DNA of 43,481 bases, taken from the NCBI GenBank assembly GCA_030695025.1, contig JAUYTX010000069.1, forward strand, positions 1 through 43,481, read 5' to 3'. This document shows positions 1 through 8,096 of this stretch, in pieces. Position 1 is the first letter of the stretch, and the number at the start of each line of letters is the position of its first letter. Origin of the DNA: Bacteroidales bacterium. Its GTDB lineage: Bacteria > Bacteroidota > Bacteroidia > Bacteroidales > UBA932. The notes beneath the pieces were generated by a model. That model was not told where the DNA came from. It made no database searches and worked only from the letters and a program-made list of their open reading frames with translations. Position numbers and translations under genes: made by a program.

Positions 1-21
1 CGTGTTTTTTGAAACATACAT
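1..21 (-). CDS. Possible start of a second SusC-like TonB-dependent receptor (partial)
   Basis: Only the first seven codons would be inside the window. Read on the minus strand from 21, the peptide begins M-Y-V-S-K-N-T. The full SusC-like gene that starts at 6622 begins M-H-V-S-R-K-R. The matching DNA runs across the start codon (GAAACATACAT here, GAAACATGCAT there) and about 30 nt into the upstream region, where both have a very similar AT-rich stretch containing GTTAAT. This suggests a paralogous receptor gene running off the left edge. The call rests only on this short match, so it is tentative. Confidence 0.4.
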
Positions 22-285
22 AGATTTAAAAATTTAAGTTAATGATTTATTATATTTGTTCGGGTTCAGGATTATTATGGCCTATCACTCTCATTTATTG
101 CTATTTACGAGATTTTTAAAGCCGGTATAAATCTATTCTGAAAATCAGGGTATGTAAAAGAAAGATGTATGAACACGAACATATAGCAGTTGAAACAGGA
201 GTAGAAGCTCCTAAGGGTGATAATTACAGGCTAAACTTTAATAGTTATTGGCCTCTTAACAAACTACTCATTATACCAATAAAAA
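22..285. other. Gene-free stretch upstream of the left-edge gene
   Basis: This stretch of about 260 bases holds no gene I can support. It would contain the minus-strand promoter and leader of the presumed left-edge SusC-like gene. The first 35 bases resemble the leader of the SusC-like gene at 6622. I found no clear minus-strand TAnnTTTG element here. A small GGAG/CTCC inverted repeat lies near 202-215. A 52-codon plus-strand reading frame (165-323) crosses the terminator and is rejected as a gene. Confidence 0.5.
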
Positions 286-312
286 AAGGCCACTCCAAAA
301 CGGAGTGGCCTT
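286..312 (-). terminator. Rho-independent terminator of the SusCD locus
   Basis: Perfect 11-bp stem (286-296 paired with 302-312) with a 5-nt loop. On the minus strand the stem is followed directly by a T run (complement of the A run at 281-287). It lies 21 bases past the stop of the DUF4251-like gene, so it fits the end of the minus-strand susC-susD-lipoprotein transcript. Confidence 0.9.
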
Positions 313-333
313 CAATTGACTGATAAAGCAGTT

Positions 334-840
334 CTACACTACATTTGGTCGTTTGTAGTACTTCGCCTCTGATTTTGGAACGATCTCTCCTGAGAATTTT
401 CGGGCTGCCCCTTTGGTCGGAGTTACGATAATGTCTGCGTAATTTCCACCCTTTCTCATTTGAATCTCGATCCTTGCAGTTATTGCGCTGCCTGAAACCT
501 GCATTGTAATTGACAGATTACCCTTTTTGTCTAACTTTTGATCGAAGCTGTTCACCGCTGTTTTGTTGGTGAAGCTGTTCCCACAGATAATCATACCTTG
601 TAGAAATATGCTACCATCTTCAAAAGAGAGGAAGTTGGCCTCGTCAGTATTATTTTCGGGGGATCCGTCACTCTTTTCGTAGGTATCAGGAACCACAACA
701 AACTCTTTAGCCTCGATTGCAGCTTTCGCCTTTTCGAACTTTGCAATACCCTCTGCCTCTTTCTCTGCCTTTTTATTTTGAGCAGATATAAAAGCAATTG
801 GTAAAATCAAAAGAAATACTGCTAAAAGTACTTTTTTCAT
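334..840 (-). CDS. DUF4251-like secreted protein
   Basis: A 168-residue protein of unknown function, last gene of the SusCD locus. Residues 1-20 are a clear signal peptide (K-K, hydrophobic core, cleavage near ISA-Q), so it should be periplasmic or surface exposed. After a charged helix (about 22-45) the rest looks like a single beta-rich domain: an E-F-V-V-V-P strand near 46-51, then F-L-S-F-E-D-G and a conserved-looking R-I-E-I-Q-M segment. The length, signal peptide and layout resemble the DUF4251 family found almost only in Bacteroidota. That assignment is by eye. It starts at ATG only 7 bases after the stop of the lipoprotein gene and ends just before a strong terminator, so it is very likely cotranscribed with the SusCD pair. 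Confidence 0.7.
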   Translation of the reverse strand: MKKVLLAVFLLILPIAFISAQNKKAEKEAEGIAKFEKAKAAIEAKEFVVVPDTYEKSDGSPENNTDEANFLSFEDGSIFLQGMIICGNSFTNKTAVNSFDQKLDKKGNLSITMQVSGSAITARIEIQMRKGGNYADIIVTPTKGAARKFSGEIVPKSEAKYYKRPNVV

Positions 841-847
841 AATATTT

Positions 848-1690
848 TTAGTTTACTGCTATAGTACTTACGCGTATAGACTGTGTTGCATTGTTTGTAC
901 CCTCTTTACCGTTTAGGTGGAATATATAGTTCACCCCTTTAGCTAAAGAGTATCCGGTAACTGAGTGTGCTGTCTTTGTAGTTGCAGCTGTTGTCGCAAA
1001 GTGTGTTAACTGTTGTCCGTTAGCGTCAAACAGTGCAAATACTAGATTTGATTCTGTACCAGACCATATTATTATACCCTGCCTGTTAAGTTTATACGGA
1101 ATATAATCAGTTGCCCCCTTATAATCGGCAGTTGCAATATCAATATATGTTGTAACACCACCCACAGTTCTTACTCCCTTAAGAGTAAGTCTGCCAAATG
1201 GAGTAACTCCGTCAGCTTTGTGGAAAAGGTTAACAAAACGAATATAGGCTACTGTGTCGTTCCATGGGTGGCCTGTCTGGTAATCTTCAGGGTCCTGCAC
1301 TAAAAGAGGTGGCTCGTTATCCTTGTAAACAAAAGCGCTCCATTTACCCTTTGCAATTGTAAAATTGCTTGAGTATGCAACCACATCCTTGCCTGCACCC
1401 TTAAAGGCATCAACCTTGTTTGTGCCAACCGGGATTCTGTGGTATCTGGCAATACTGTTAGGAAGAATACTTCCTAGAGCAGTACCTACCTGAGAGTATA
1501 TCTTATCGTTATACTTTAGCAGAGTAATGTTATGTGTAGCCGACGTTACAAGTGGCAAATCGTACACTAGTCTTACCTGCGCAAAGGCGTTTTGGTCCAA
1601 ATCTGAATTATCGTATGTTATTACATTTTTCTCGCAAGAGTAAAGTAAAAACAACGAGAGTACAGATATTATTGATAATATTTTTTTCAT
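848..1690 (-). CDS. DUF4397-like lipoprotein of the SusCD locus
   Basis: About 280 residues with a lipoprotein signal peptide (lipobox L-Y-S-C near residue 18), so probably anchored to the outer membrane. The body holds two beta-rich parts that resemble DUF4397 domains: an A-Q-V-R-L-V-Y-D-L-P start near residue 37 and a second A-Y-I-R-F-V-N-L-F-H start near 148. It lies directly downstream of susD, the slot where SusE/SusF-like surface binding lipoproteins often sit, so a role in ligand capture is an inference. A reading frame two codons longer would start at TTG (1696). I chose the ATG at 1690, which puts the basic K-K directly before the hydrophobic core. No catalytic motif is visible. Confidence 0.72.
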   Translation of the reverse strand: MKKILSIISVLSLFLLYSCEKNVITYDNSDLDQNAFAQVRLVYDLPLVTSATHNITLLKYNDKIYSQVGTALGSILPNSIARYHRIPVGTNKVDAFKGAGKDVVAYSSNFTIAKGKWSAFVYKDNEPPLLVQDPEDYQTGHPWNDTVAYIRFVNLFHKADGVTPFGRLTLKGVRTVGGVTTYIDIATADYKGATDYIPYKLNRQGIIIWSGTESNLVFALFDANGQQLTHFATTAATTKTAHSVTGYSLAKGVNYIFHLNGKEGTNNATQSIRVSTIAVN

Positions 1691-1715
1691 CTTCAATTGT
1701 TTTAATTATTCATTA

Positions 1716-3494
1716 CTAATTACCAGGTATTGCAAACCATACGATAGATGTGTGGTAGTTGTCGGCATCTCCCGGAATAGGCTGCAGTTTCTTGAGCGAT
1801 GCAAGATTCCACATATACTCTGAGTTGTAACGAGGACGCAGACGATAGCAAGGTGAACCGTAGTTCCACTGAGCAAACTTCTGTCTCCTGTTAATTACAT
1901 CAGAAGGCTGAAGATAGAAACCTTTGTAAACTCTGTTAGGGTCTGTGTTCAGCTTATGATATACAATATCAGGAGTGTAAGATGTTCCGGTTACAGGTAC
2001 ACCTCCGGCACCAAGTACCAGGTCATAATGATATCTTCTAAGGTCATTCCAAACATCAAGACTCCATGGAAACAATGCAACATACTTCTGCATCATGATA
2101 TGAGAAAGTGAAAAGTCTGCCAAAGGTAGATTGTTCACAAATTTACTGTTCATATATTCTGCAGCAAGCTGGTTAAACCTAGCAACGGTAATCTTATCAC
2201 CAATCACAGATGTCTGTTTATTAGCAGCATTTTTAACAACCGTACCAGGAGCTATAAGTGATTTAGCCCAATCCATATGTCCGCTAACACCATTTTTAAA
2301 AGCTTCAAAAGCAGCTGCTTTTTGGTTTTTACGGAATAGAGCCTCAGCTTTAATAAACTGAAGTTCAGAATAGGTTGTAAGTGGCCATCTTGCATCATCT
2401 CTGAATAACCATCTGCCTGTTCCAGAAGATGCCTCCGTTGGAGCAGAAGTCAAACCGAAGAAGTTAGTGTGAATAGTATAACCCTGTCTTGTTCCTACAA
2501 AGTTATAGGTACCCTTCTTAATATTGTTCTGATTGGCAGGCATTGTATCACGAGAGCCAAACATAAGAATTGTTCGAGGGTCAAGAGTTGCTGTATCAGT
2601 TATGATTTGCCTCTCTAGCAGACCTTCAATTGCACCTTCTGCATTGTAACGAGGCACGGTTCCTGTCATTATATCAACCATATAGTCAGACTGGGTATAG
2701 GTGTGTGCAATATTGCCTCTAAGCCTTCCGAAGAAGTTTGAGTTGTTGGAAACACCTGTTGCATCGTGGCGATAAGTTGCGTCATCGACAGGACTTGAGA
2801 AAGAAAGATCAACGCAAGCTATTGCAGAGTCAAGATATTTGGCATCTTTCACAGACATTGCGATGTAGTTTCTTGCAAGAACAGCGTATGCAAATTTCTT
2901 CCATCTTGAAACATTTCCTGCATAAATCAGGTCATTTGTTGCAAGAGTAGGATATACATTTTTATCCTGTTTGTCAAATTCGGCAATCGCCTGTCTTGCC
3001 CAAGATCTTACCTGCTGGAAAGCATATTGCTGATCGTCATAGTTGTGAGCAAGTAGTCCCGGTACAAAAGCGTCCTTTACCGGAAGATCTCCGTGAAGAG
3101 ATGCAAGCAGGTGCCACGAGTAAGCTTTAATCGCAAGACCCATTCCGGCAAGTGTGAACTCCTCTCTTGTACGACCATCATTGATGATGTGCTCGATATT
3201 CATTCCCTGAAGCCAGTAAACAAATCTCCAGGCCTCACCTCCGGCATCAGAGCCAGAGTAGTAGCTGTGAAGTCCGAAAACCGGAGAGTATCCTGCTCCA
3301 CCAAAGTATTGAACCATCGGCGCAATAGCTCTAAGGTCAAATCCAATTCCCTCATAGGCAGCAATAGTTGGTGCAAGCCTTAAAATTGGCGGAACCCAGT
3401 CCGGCGCGTCGACGTTCTTATTAACATCAAGCCATTTGGTACATGAGGTACCTATGACCAGAAAAAGTGTTAATGATATTAATATTTTTCTCAT
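1716..3494 (-). CDS. SusD/RagB-like outer-membrane lipoprotein
   Basis: A 592-residue surface lipoprotein that caps the partner SusC channel and helps capture ligand. The lipobox is G-T-S-C at residues 15-18. The following K-W-L-D-V-N-K-N stretch is the hallmark start of SusD-like proteins. The N-terminal half has the helical repeats expected of the fold (for example Y-S-W-H-L-L-A-S-L-H-G-D-L-P near 125-138). The C-terminal part carries the aromatic, basic R-R-Q-K-F-A-Q-W-N-Y segment typical of the SusD-like_2 subgroup. It starts 11 bases after the end of the SusC-like gene. Substrate is unknown: no glycoside hydrolase, sulfatase or peptidase gene sits beside the pair, so it could serve a sugar, peptide or other ligand. 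Confidence 0.93.
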   Translation of the reverse strand: MRKILISLTLFLVIGTSCTKWLDVNKNVDAPDWVPPILRLAPTIAAYEGIGFDLRAIAPMVQYFGGAGYSPVFGLHSYYSGSDAGGEAWRFVYWLQGMNIEHIINDGRTREEFTLAGMGLAIKAYSWHLLASLHGDLPVKDAFVPGLLAHNYDDQQYAFQQVRSWARQAIAEFDKQDKNVYPTLATNDLIYAGNVSRWKKFAYAVLARNYIAMSVKDAKYLDSAIACVDLSFSSPVDDATYRHDATGVSNNSNFFGRLRGNIAHTYTQSDYMVDIMTGTVPRYNAEGAIEGLLERQIITDTATLDPRTILMFGSRDTMPANQNNIKKGTYNFVGTRQGYTIHTNFFGLTSAPTEASSGTGRWLFRDDARWPLTTYSELQFIKAEALFRKNQKAAAFEAFKNGVSGHMDWAKSLIAPGTVVKNAANKQTSVIGDKITVARFNQLAAEYMNSKFVNNLPLADFSLSHIMMQKYVALFPWSLDVWNDLRRYHYDLVLGAGGVPVTGTSYTPDIVYHKLNTDPNRVYKGFYLQPSDVINRRQKFAQWNYGSPCYRLRPRYNSEYMWNLASLKKLQPIPGDADNYHTSIVWFAIPGN

Positions 3495-3505
3495 TTCTAA
3501 ATCAA

Positions 3506-6500
3506 TTAAAAGGTTATGTTTACACCAAATGATAATCCACGTGGAGCGGCAATAGCCATCATGTCGAAGCCAACACCACCTGTACCACCTAATGCAGCTG
3601 AGTTAGAGTTACCTACTACGTCAATACCGGAGTAGTTTGTCAGAACAAACAGGTCTGTACCTGTTGCAAATACAGAGGCAGCTGAAAGAACGCCTTTTGA
3701 AACTCTCTCCAGCCATTTTCTGTTAACATTGTAGTTTAAACGAACTTCACCAAGTCTGATATAATTAATACCAGTCTCAATCCAGTTAGGGTCTGTACCT
3801 GCAAAACCGTACTGAAGGTCACCCAGTTTAACTGCAATATTGTTTGGAGTTGGGTTCTCTGTATTTTGCAAACCATCATTCAATACACCATTGAATACCT
3901 TTGGACCTGCTTTTCTCATCTCAACAGACTCAGTACTGTAACCATTTGTCATCATAAGACGTTTGGTTCCGTTTACAACAGTTGCGCCCAATCTACCGTC
4001 CAATAGGGCAGAGATTGATACACTCTTATATTTGAATGACGTAAGGTAACCAAACTTCAAATCCGGTTCACGGTCACCTAGAACAGACCATGCCCCCGAT
4101 GACAAAGGAAGACCTGATGATTGATCAATTAAAACCTGTCCTTTATCATTCCTTTGGTAGTCATTTCCTGTTATAGATGTGATAGGGTGACCTACCTTAA
4201 TACCGTTTCTTATGTTACCTGACACCCATGTGTAAGGGTTGTAGTACTCGGTAACGTTCTCTGGAAGACTCTCTACATTACTCCAGTTTTTACTGAAATT
4301 GAATGACATATTCCACAACATATCGCGAGTTTTGATAATGTCACCACCAACTCTCATCTCAATACCATTAGTTTTGAATGAACCAACGTTCATATTATTC
4401 AAAACGAAACCGGTAGCGTAGCTCATACGGAAACTTGTAATGATCTGATCTTCTGATAATGTGTTGTAGTAAGCAAAGTCGAAATCAAGTCTGTTACGGA
4501 AGAGACGACCTTCTATACCAATCTCCCATGCTGTGTTCATCTCAGGTCTTAGACTAAGGTTTGGACCTGTGAATCCATAGCGGTATCCGCCGGCTGTTGT
4601 AGATGTTGTCTCAAGAGCAGGGTAGATTGACAATGGTGGAGCATCTTTACCTACTTGCGCAACCGAACCTCTTATTTTCAAATAGCTGAAAGTTTCTGAG
4701 CGGCTCTTGAAGAATGAAAGGTCAGAAACAATAAAGCTAGCCTCAACACCCGGATAGAAGTACTGGTTGTTATCCAATGGAAGTGTCGATGACCAGTCAT
4801 TTCTTGCCCTGAAGGTAAGGAATGCCATATTGTTGTAAGACATTTCAAATGAACCGGAAATAGCCTGAAGCCTTCTCTTGTAATCATTTGTTCTTGATAT
4901 AAGTGTAGTAATATCGCAGTTTGCAATTGACTGGAATTCTCTTACAAGGAATTTCTCACCTTTTACAGAGAGAGTCTTGTTTGCATTCTCCTGCTGGTGG
5001 TAACCAACCTGAGCACTAGCAGAGAATTTACCGAAGTCTTTTTTGTAAGATGCGATAAGGTTTATCGATGGATTAGACTGAGCAACTCTTGCTTCGTCAT
5101 AAGATCCTGTACCACCTCTGTTATATGACCAGTCCGGGTGACGTACAATCTTAATCTGAGTATTGCTTATATCCATACCAACCTGACCACGAATAAGAAG
5201 GTCCTTTACAGGGGTAAGGTTAAGGGCGAGGTTAGAGATAAAACGCTCATTGGCGTCTTGGTTAACATTCTTATAAAGGTCAAAGTAAGGATTAAGGATA
5301 TCACCGTCAGCATAGTTGTTGGGATAACGGATCTGCCCTGCTTCGTTAAGGTACACTCTCATATCGTCTGTCAAAGGCCAGATCATTGCTCTTTCAAGAG
5401 GACCACCAGCACCTTTACCTACTTTATTATTGGTAGTAGAGGCATACTGTAATGAAGTCTCTATGTTAAGCCAGTTATTTAATTTGGCTGTTCCTGAAAC
5501 AGTAACGTTTGTACGAGTGTAGTCAGATGTAGGAACGATACCTGTCTGATTTGTTGTACTTGCTGCAGAACGGAATGTCATCATTTCATTACCTGCCTCA
5601 AATGAGACATTATGTCTTTGAGTAACACCTGTCTGGAAAAAGTTTCCAAGGTTATCATAAAGTTTTGTACCCGGAACATACGGAGCTCCAAATTTTCTTG
5701 TAGTCCAATAGTTGGTTACACCATACATACCATTATCAAACTCCGTTTGAAGTTCAGGATATCTGTATGCTTTGTCAAAACGGAAAAGGTTGCTGTAACT
5801 TACAACTCCCTTGCCTTTTTTACCTTTCTTGGTTGTGATGATGATTGCACCGTTAGATGCGTCACTACCATAAAGAGCAGCTGCTGCAGCTCCTTTAAGG
5901 ATTGTCATACTTTCGATGTCCTCAGGGTTTATGTCTGATCCCCTGTTTGAGAAGTCGAGGTTACGGTCAGCAACAGTCTCACTTCCACCTGTTCTAACCG
6001 CGAGGTTTCCAACAGGATTGAAGGTAGAGTTGTTCATCGGAATACCATCTATTACATATAGCGGTTGGTTATTACCTGAGATAGAGGTTGCTCCGCGGAT
6101 CAGCACTGAGCTGGATGCACCGGGAGTTCCTGTTGAGTTTGTGATCTGCACACCGGAAACACGACCTTGTAGTGCTACCACAAAGTTTTCGCGACCAGAC
6201 TCTGCTATCTCTGATCCTCTTACGCTCTCAACGGCTCCACCTACGGCACGGGCAGCTCTTTTAACACCGAACTCGGCTACTACCACAGCCTCTTCAAGTA
6301 AGAGCGCATCTTCTCTAAGTTCAATTCTCAAAGAAGTCCTGTTTCTTAACTGAATAGTCTGTTTTTCGTATCCGATAGCGGATATTTCCAGAACTGCGTT
6401 GCCCGGTACTTCGAGTACAAATCGTCCATCAAGACCTGCAGATACACCTGTTCTGGTTCCCTGAACAAGTACGTTTGCCCCGATGATAGGTTCTCCCCTG

Positions 6501-6622
6501 TCATCAGTTACAACTCCTGTAACCTTGATGTTTTGTGCCCAAATTGTGCCTGCAAAAAGCAGAAGGGCGAAAATCGCAAGAACTTTACGCCCTATACGAT
6601 CTCTTTTTCTTGAAACATGCAT
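3506..6622 (-). CDS. SusC/RagA-like TonB-linked outer-membrane receptor
   Basis: A 1038-residue TonB-dependent outer-membrane transporter. Residues 1-29 are a signal peptide ending A-Q. Residues about 33-110 form the carboxypeptidase-regulatory-like domain usual in SusC proteins (G-V-V-T-D-D-R-G-E-P-I-I-G-A-N-V). A plug domain follows at about 118-235 with S-V-L-I-R-G, Y-V-I-D-G-I-P and G-A-A-A-A-L-Y-G-S motifs. The rest is a 22-strand type beta barrel ending in an amphipathic strand with terminal F. There is no N-terminal STN signalling domain, so it should not itself signal to an anti-sigma factor. It is the first gene of the locus and pairs with the SusD-like gene 11 bases downstream. Confidence 0.95.
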   Translation of the reverse strand: MHVSRKRDRIGRKVLAIFALLLFAGTIWAQNIKVTGVVTDDRGEPIIGANVLVQGTRTGVSAGLDGRFVLEVPGNAVLEISAIGYEKQTIQLRNRTSLRIELREDALLLEEAVVVAEFGVKRAARAVGGAVESVRGSEIAESGRENFVVALQGRVSGVQITNSTGTPGASSSVLIRGATSISGNNQPLYVIDGIPMNNSTFNPVGNLAVRTGGSETVADRNLDFSNRGSDINPEDIESMTILKGAAAAALYGSDASNGAIIITTKKGKKGKGVVSYSNLFRFDKAYRYPELQTEFDNGMYGVTNYWTTRKFGAPYVPGTKLYDNLGNFFQTGVTQRHNVSFEAGNEMMTFRSAASTTNQTGIVPTSDYTRTNVTVSGTAKLNNWLNIETSLQYASTTNNKVGKGAGGPLERAMIWPLTDDMRVYLNEAGQIRYPNNYADGDILNPYFDLYKNVNQDANERFISNLALNLTPVKDLLIRGQVGMDISNTQIKIVRHPDWSYNRGGTGSYDEARVAQSNPSINLIASYKKDFGKFSASAQVGYHQQENANKTLSVKGEKFLVREFQSIANCDITTLISRTNDYKRRLQAISGSFEMSYNNMAFLTFRARNDWSSTLPLDNNQYFYPGVEASFIVSDLSFFKSRSETFSYLKIRGSVAQVGKDAPPLSIYPALETTSTTAGGYRYGFTGPNLSLRPEMNTAWEIGIEGRLFRNRLDFDFAYYNTLSEDQIITSFRMSYATGFVLNNMNVGSFKTNGIEMRVGGDIIKTRDMLWNMSFNFSKNWSNVESLPENVTEYYNPYTWVSGNIRNGIKVGHPITSITGNDYQRNDKGQVLIDQSSGLPLSSGAWSVLGDREPDLKFGYLTSFKYKSVSISALLDGRLGATVVNGTKRLMMTNGYSTESVEMRKAGPKVFNGVLNDGLQNTENPTPNNIAVKLGDLQYGFAGTDPNWIETGINYIRLGEVRLNYNVNRKWLERVSKGVLSAASVFATGTDLFVLTNYSGIDVVGNSNSAALGGTGGVGFDMMAIAAPRGLSFGVNITF

Positions 6623-6698
6623 GAGTTAAATTTTTAGGTTAATAATTAAGTTTTATTTTTTGGTTGTTTTTTCACATAGTTTGCCGAACTATACCGGA

Positions 6699-6706
6699 CA
6701 AAAATA
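6699..6706 (-). promoter_or_regulatory. Candidate -7 promoter element for the SusC-like gene
   Basis: On the minus strand this reads TATTTTTG, a match to the Bacteroidota -7 consensus TAnnTTTG, 76 bases upstream of the ATG at 6622. No good TTTG -33 match is seen 19 nt further upstream, so the call is moderate. The 255-bp gap up to lpxK is AT rich and otherwise holds nothing I can name. Confidence 0.45.
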
Positions 6707-6877
6707 GTAAAAAAACTATTATTAAATACCTTTTTATTATATTATCCTATTATTTGTTAGTGTAGTAAAATCTGGGGAAATCAATGATTTCTGAATTGAA
6801 AGGATTGACTGTCAGATAAATTCTAGGGGATGTTTGTTATAATTTTAAAGATAAAATTTGGAGCCCATTTTGAAAGC

Positions 6878-7909
6878 TTATTTTACTAATGATTTTACCG
6901 TTAAATTCCAATTTTCATTAAGAATTGAAACCTCAATGGGGAAATAAAAAATTTTTCTTTTGGTTTCCTCTTTAAATGATTTCAAATTTTTCAGTCGTTG
7001 AGAATCCTTTTCTGTGGTAAAAATCACAGCTTTAGGATATCTTTCAGCAAGTCTGTTTAAAGATTTTGCATCAGATTCTGAATAATAATAATGATCTCTG
7101 AAATGAACTCTTTTGTCAATTTTATAATTATCCGAAAGGTGATACTCAAGAGGTTTAGGGTTTGCTATACCGGTTACAAGTATAACAAATCTTGAATAGG
7201 TATATCTTTTATCTCCATCTTCAAAAATTGCTTCAGGTTCTCCGTAGTTAATCTTTGAAAAGAGCAACTTCTGATGTGGAAGTACTCCCAACTTTTGTGT
7301 CCACGACAGTATTGCATCGTCAGAGACCTCAGGAGGACACTTTGTTACAATAACATAGTCAGCCCGCTTTATCTGCTCGGGTAAATCTCTCAGGCGACCA
7401 AAAGGAAGAAGATTATCGCAATAAGGGGGTTTGTCGTGATCTATCAGCACAATATTGGTTTGTGGAATGACTTTTCTGTGCTGAAATGCGTCATCCATGA
7501 TTATAACCTGTGGCCTGATCTCCTCTTGTAATGCCATTAAACTCCTAATCCCACGTACACGGTTTGCATCAACTGCAACAATTATTTCAGGAAATTTTCT
7601 TTTAATCTGCAACGGCTCATCTCCAAATTCTTCTGCGGTGCCGTTTGCATCCACAAGATTAAATCCCTTACTCTTTCTGCCGTAGCCCCTTGACAACACT
7701 GCTACTCTTTTATCTTTTGAAAGCTCTTTTACAAGCAGCTCTGCGTGAGGAGTTTTTCCGGTGCCGCCAACTGAAACATTGCCTATACATATTATTGGAA
7801 CATCAAAACGGTACGATTTGAATACTCCATTGTCATAACACCAGTGCCTTAATTTAAGAACAGTGTAATAGGGGAAAAGAAGAATTTTGTTTAAAAAAAA
7901 GGATTTCAT
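6878..7909 (-). CDS. lpxK: Tetraacyldisaccharide 4'-kinase
   Basis: LpxK phosphorylates the 4' position of the lipid A disaccharide to form lipid IVA at the inner face of the cytoplasmic membrane. The protein is about 343 residues, the usual length. An N-terminal amphipathic/hydrophobic helix (residues 1-25) fits membrane association. The P-loop is G-G-T-G-K-T near 48-53, preceded by I-C-I-G-N-V-S-V. The M-D-D-A-F-Q-H-R motif, specific to this family and including the base/metal region, follows near 140-147. The longest frame starts with TTG at 7924. I prefer the ATG at 7909, which gives M-K-S-F-F-L-N-K. It lies 187 bases downstream of the dus gene, with an 11-bp tandem repeat between them. 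Confidence 0.95.
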   Translation of the reverse strand: MKSFFLNKILLFPYYTVLKLRHWCYDNGVFKSYRFDVPIICIGNVSVGGTGKTPHAELLVKELSKDKRVAVLSRGYGRKSKGFNLVDANGTAEEFGDEPLQIKRKFPEIIVAVDANRVRGIRSLMALQEEIRPQVIIMDDAFQHRKVIPQTNIVLIDHDKPPYCDNLLPFGRLRDLPEQIKRADYVIVTKCPPEVSDDAILSWTQKLGVLPHQKLLFSKINYGEPEAIFEDGDKRYTYSRFVILVTGIANPKPLEYHLSDNYKIDKRVHFRDHYYYSESDAKSLNRLAERYPKAVIFTTEKDSQRLKNLKSFKEETKRKIFYFPIEVSILNENWNLTVKSLVK

Positions 7910-7969
7910 ATATTTCAGAATCAATTGCTTAGCTTTATTGTGTCTTAGATTTCTTATTGAATTTATTAT

Positions 7970-8024
7970 GTGAATCTTTTGTGAGTCGTTTGTGAGTCGT
8001 TTGTATATCGTCTGAGAATCGTTT
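7970..8024. repeat. Five-unit 11-bp tandem repeat
   Basis: Five direct 11-bp units: GTGAATCTTTT, GTGAGTCGTTT twice (identical), GTATATCGTCT and GAGAATCGTTT. The two central copies are perfect and the outer ones diverge by two to three bases. The array lies between dus and lpxK, about 60-115 bases upstream of the lpxK ATG. The period is close to one helical turn, so each unit would show the same DNA face. Confidence 0.9.
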
Positions 8025-8096
8025 ACCTAATTTTTTGTGTTGAATAACGAATGTCGAATATAGATAAATTGTTTATGTTGTGATAATTTTTATAAT

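Noticed and set aside
165-323. A 52-codon plus-strand reading frame starting ATG in the left gap
   Set aside because: It runs through the terminator stem and beyond, shows no domain or promoter, and lies opposite the minus-strand locus end. Chance frame in AT-rich DNA is more likely.
5916-6353. A 145-codon plus-strand reading frame inside the SusC-like gene
   Set aside because: It is antisense to conserved plug-domain codons and has no family resemblance.
7970-8024. CRISPR array
   Set aside because: The units are 11 bp, directly adjacent without spacers, and no cas gene is near.
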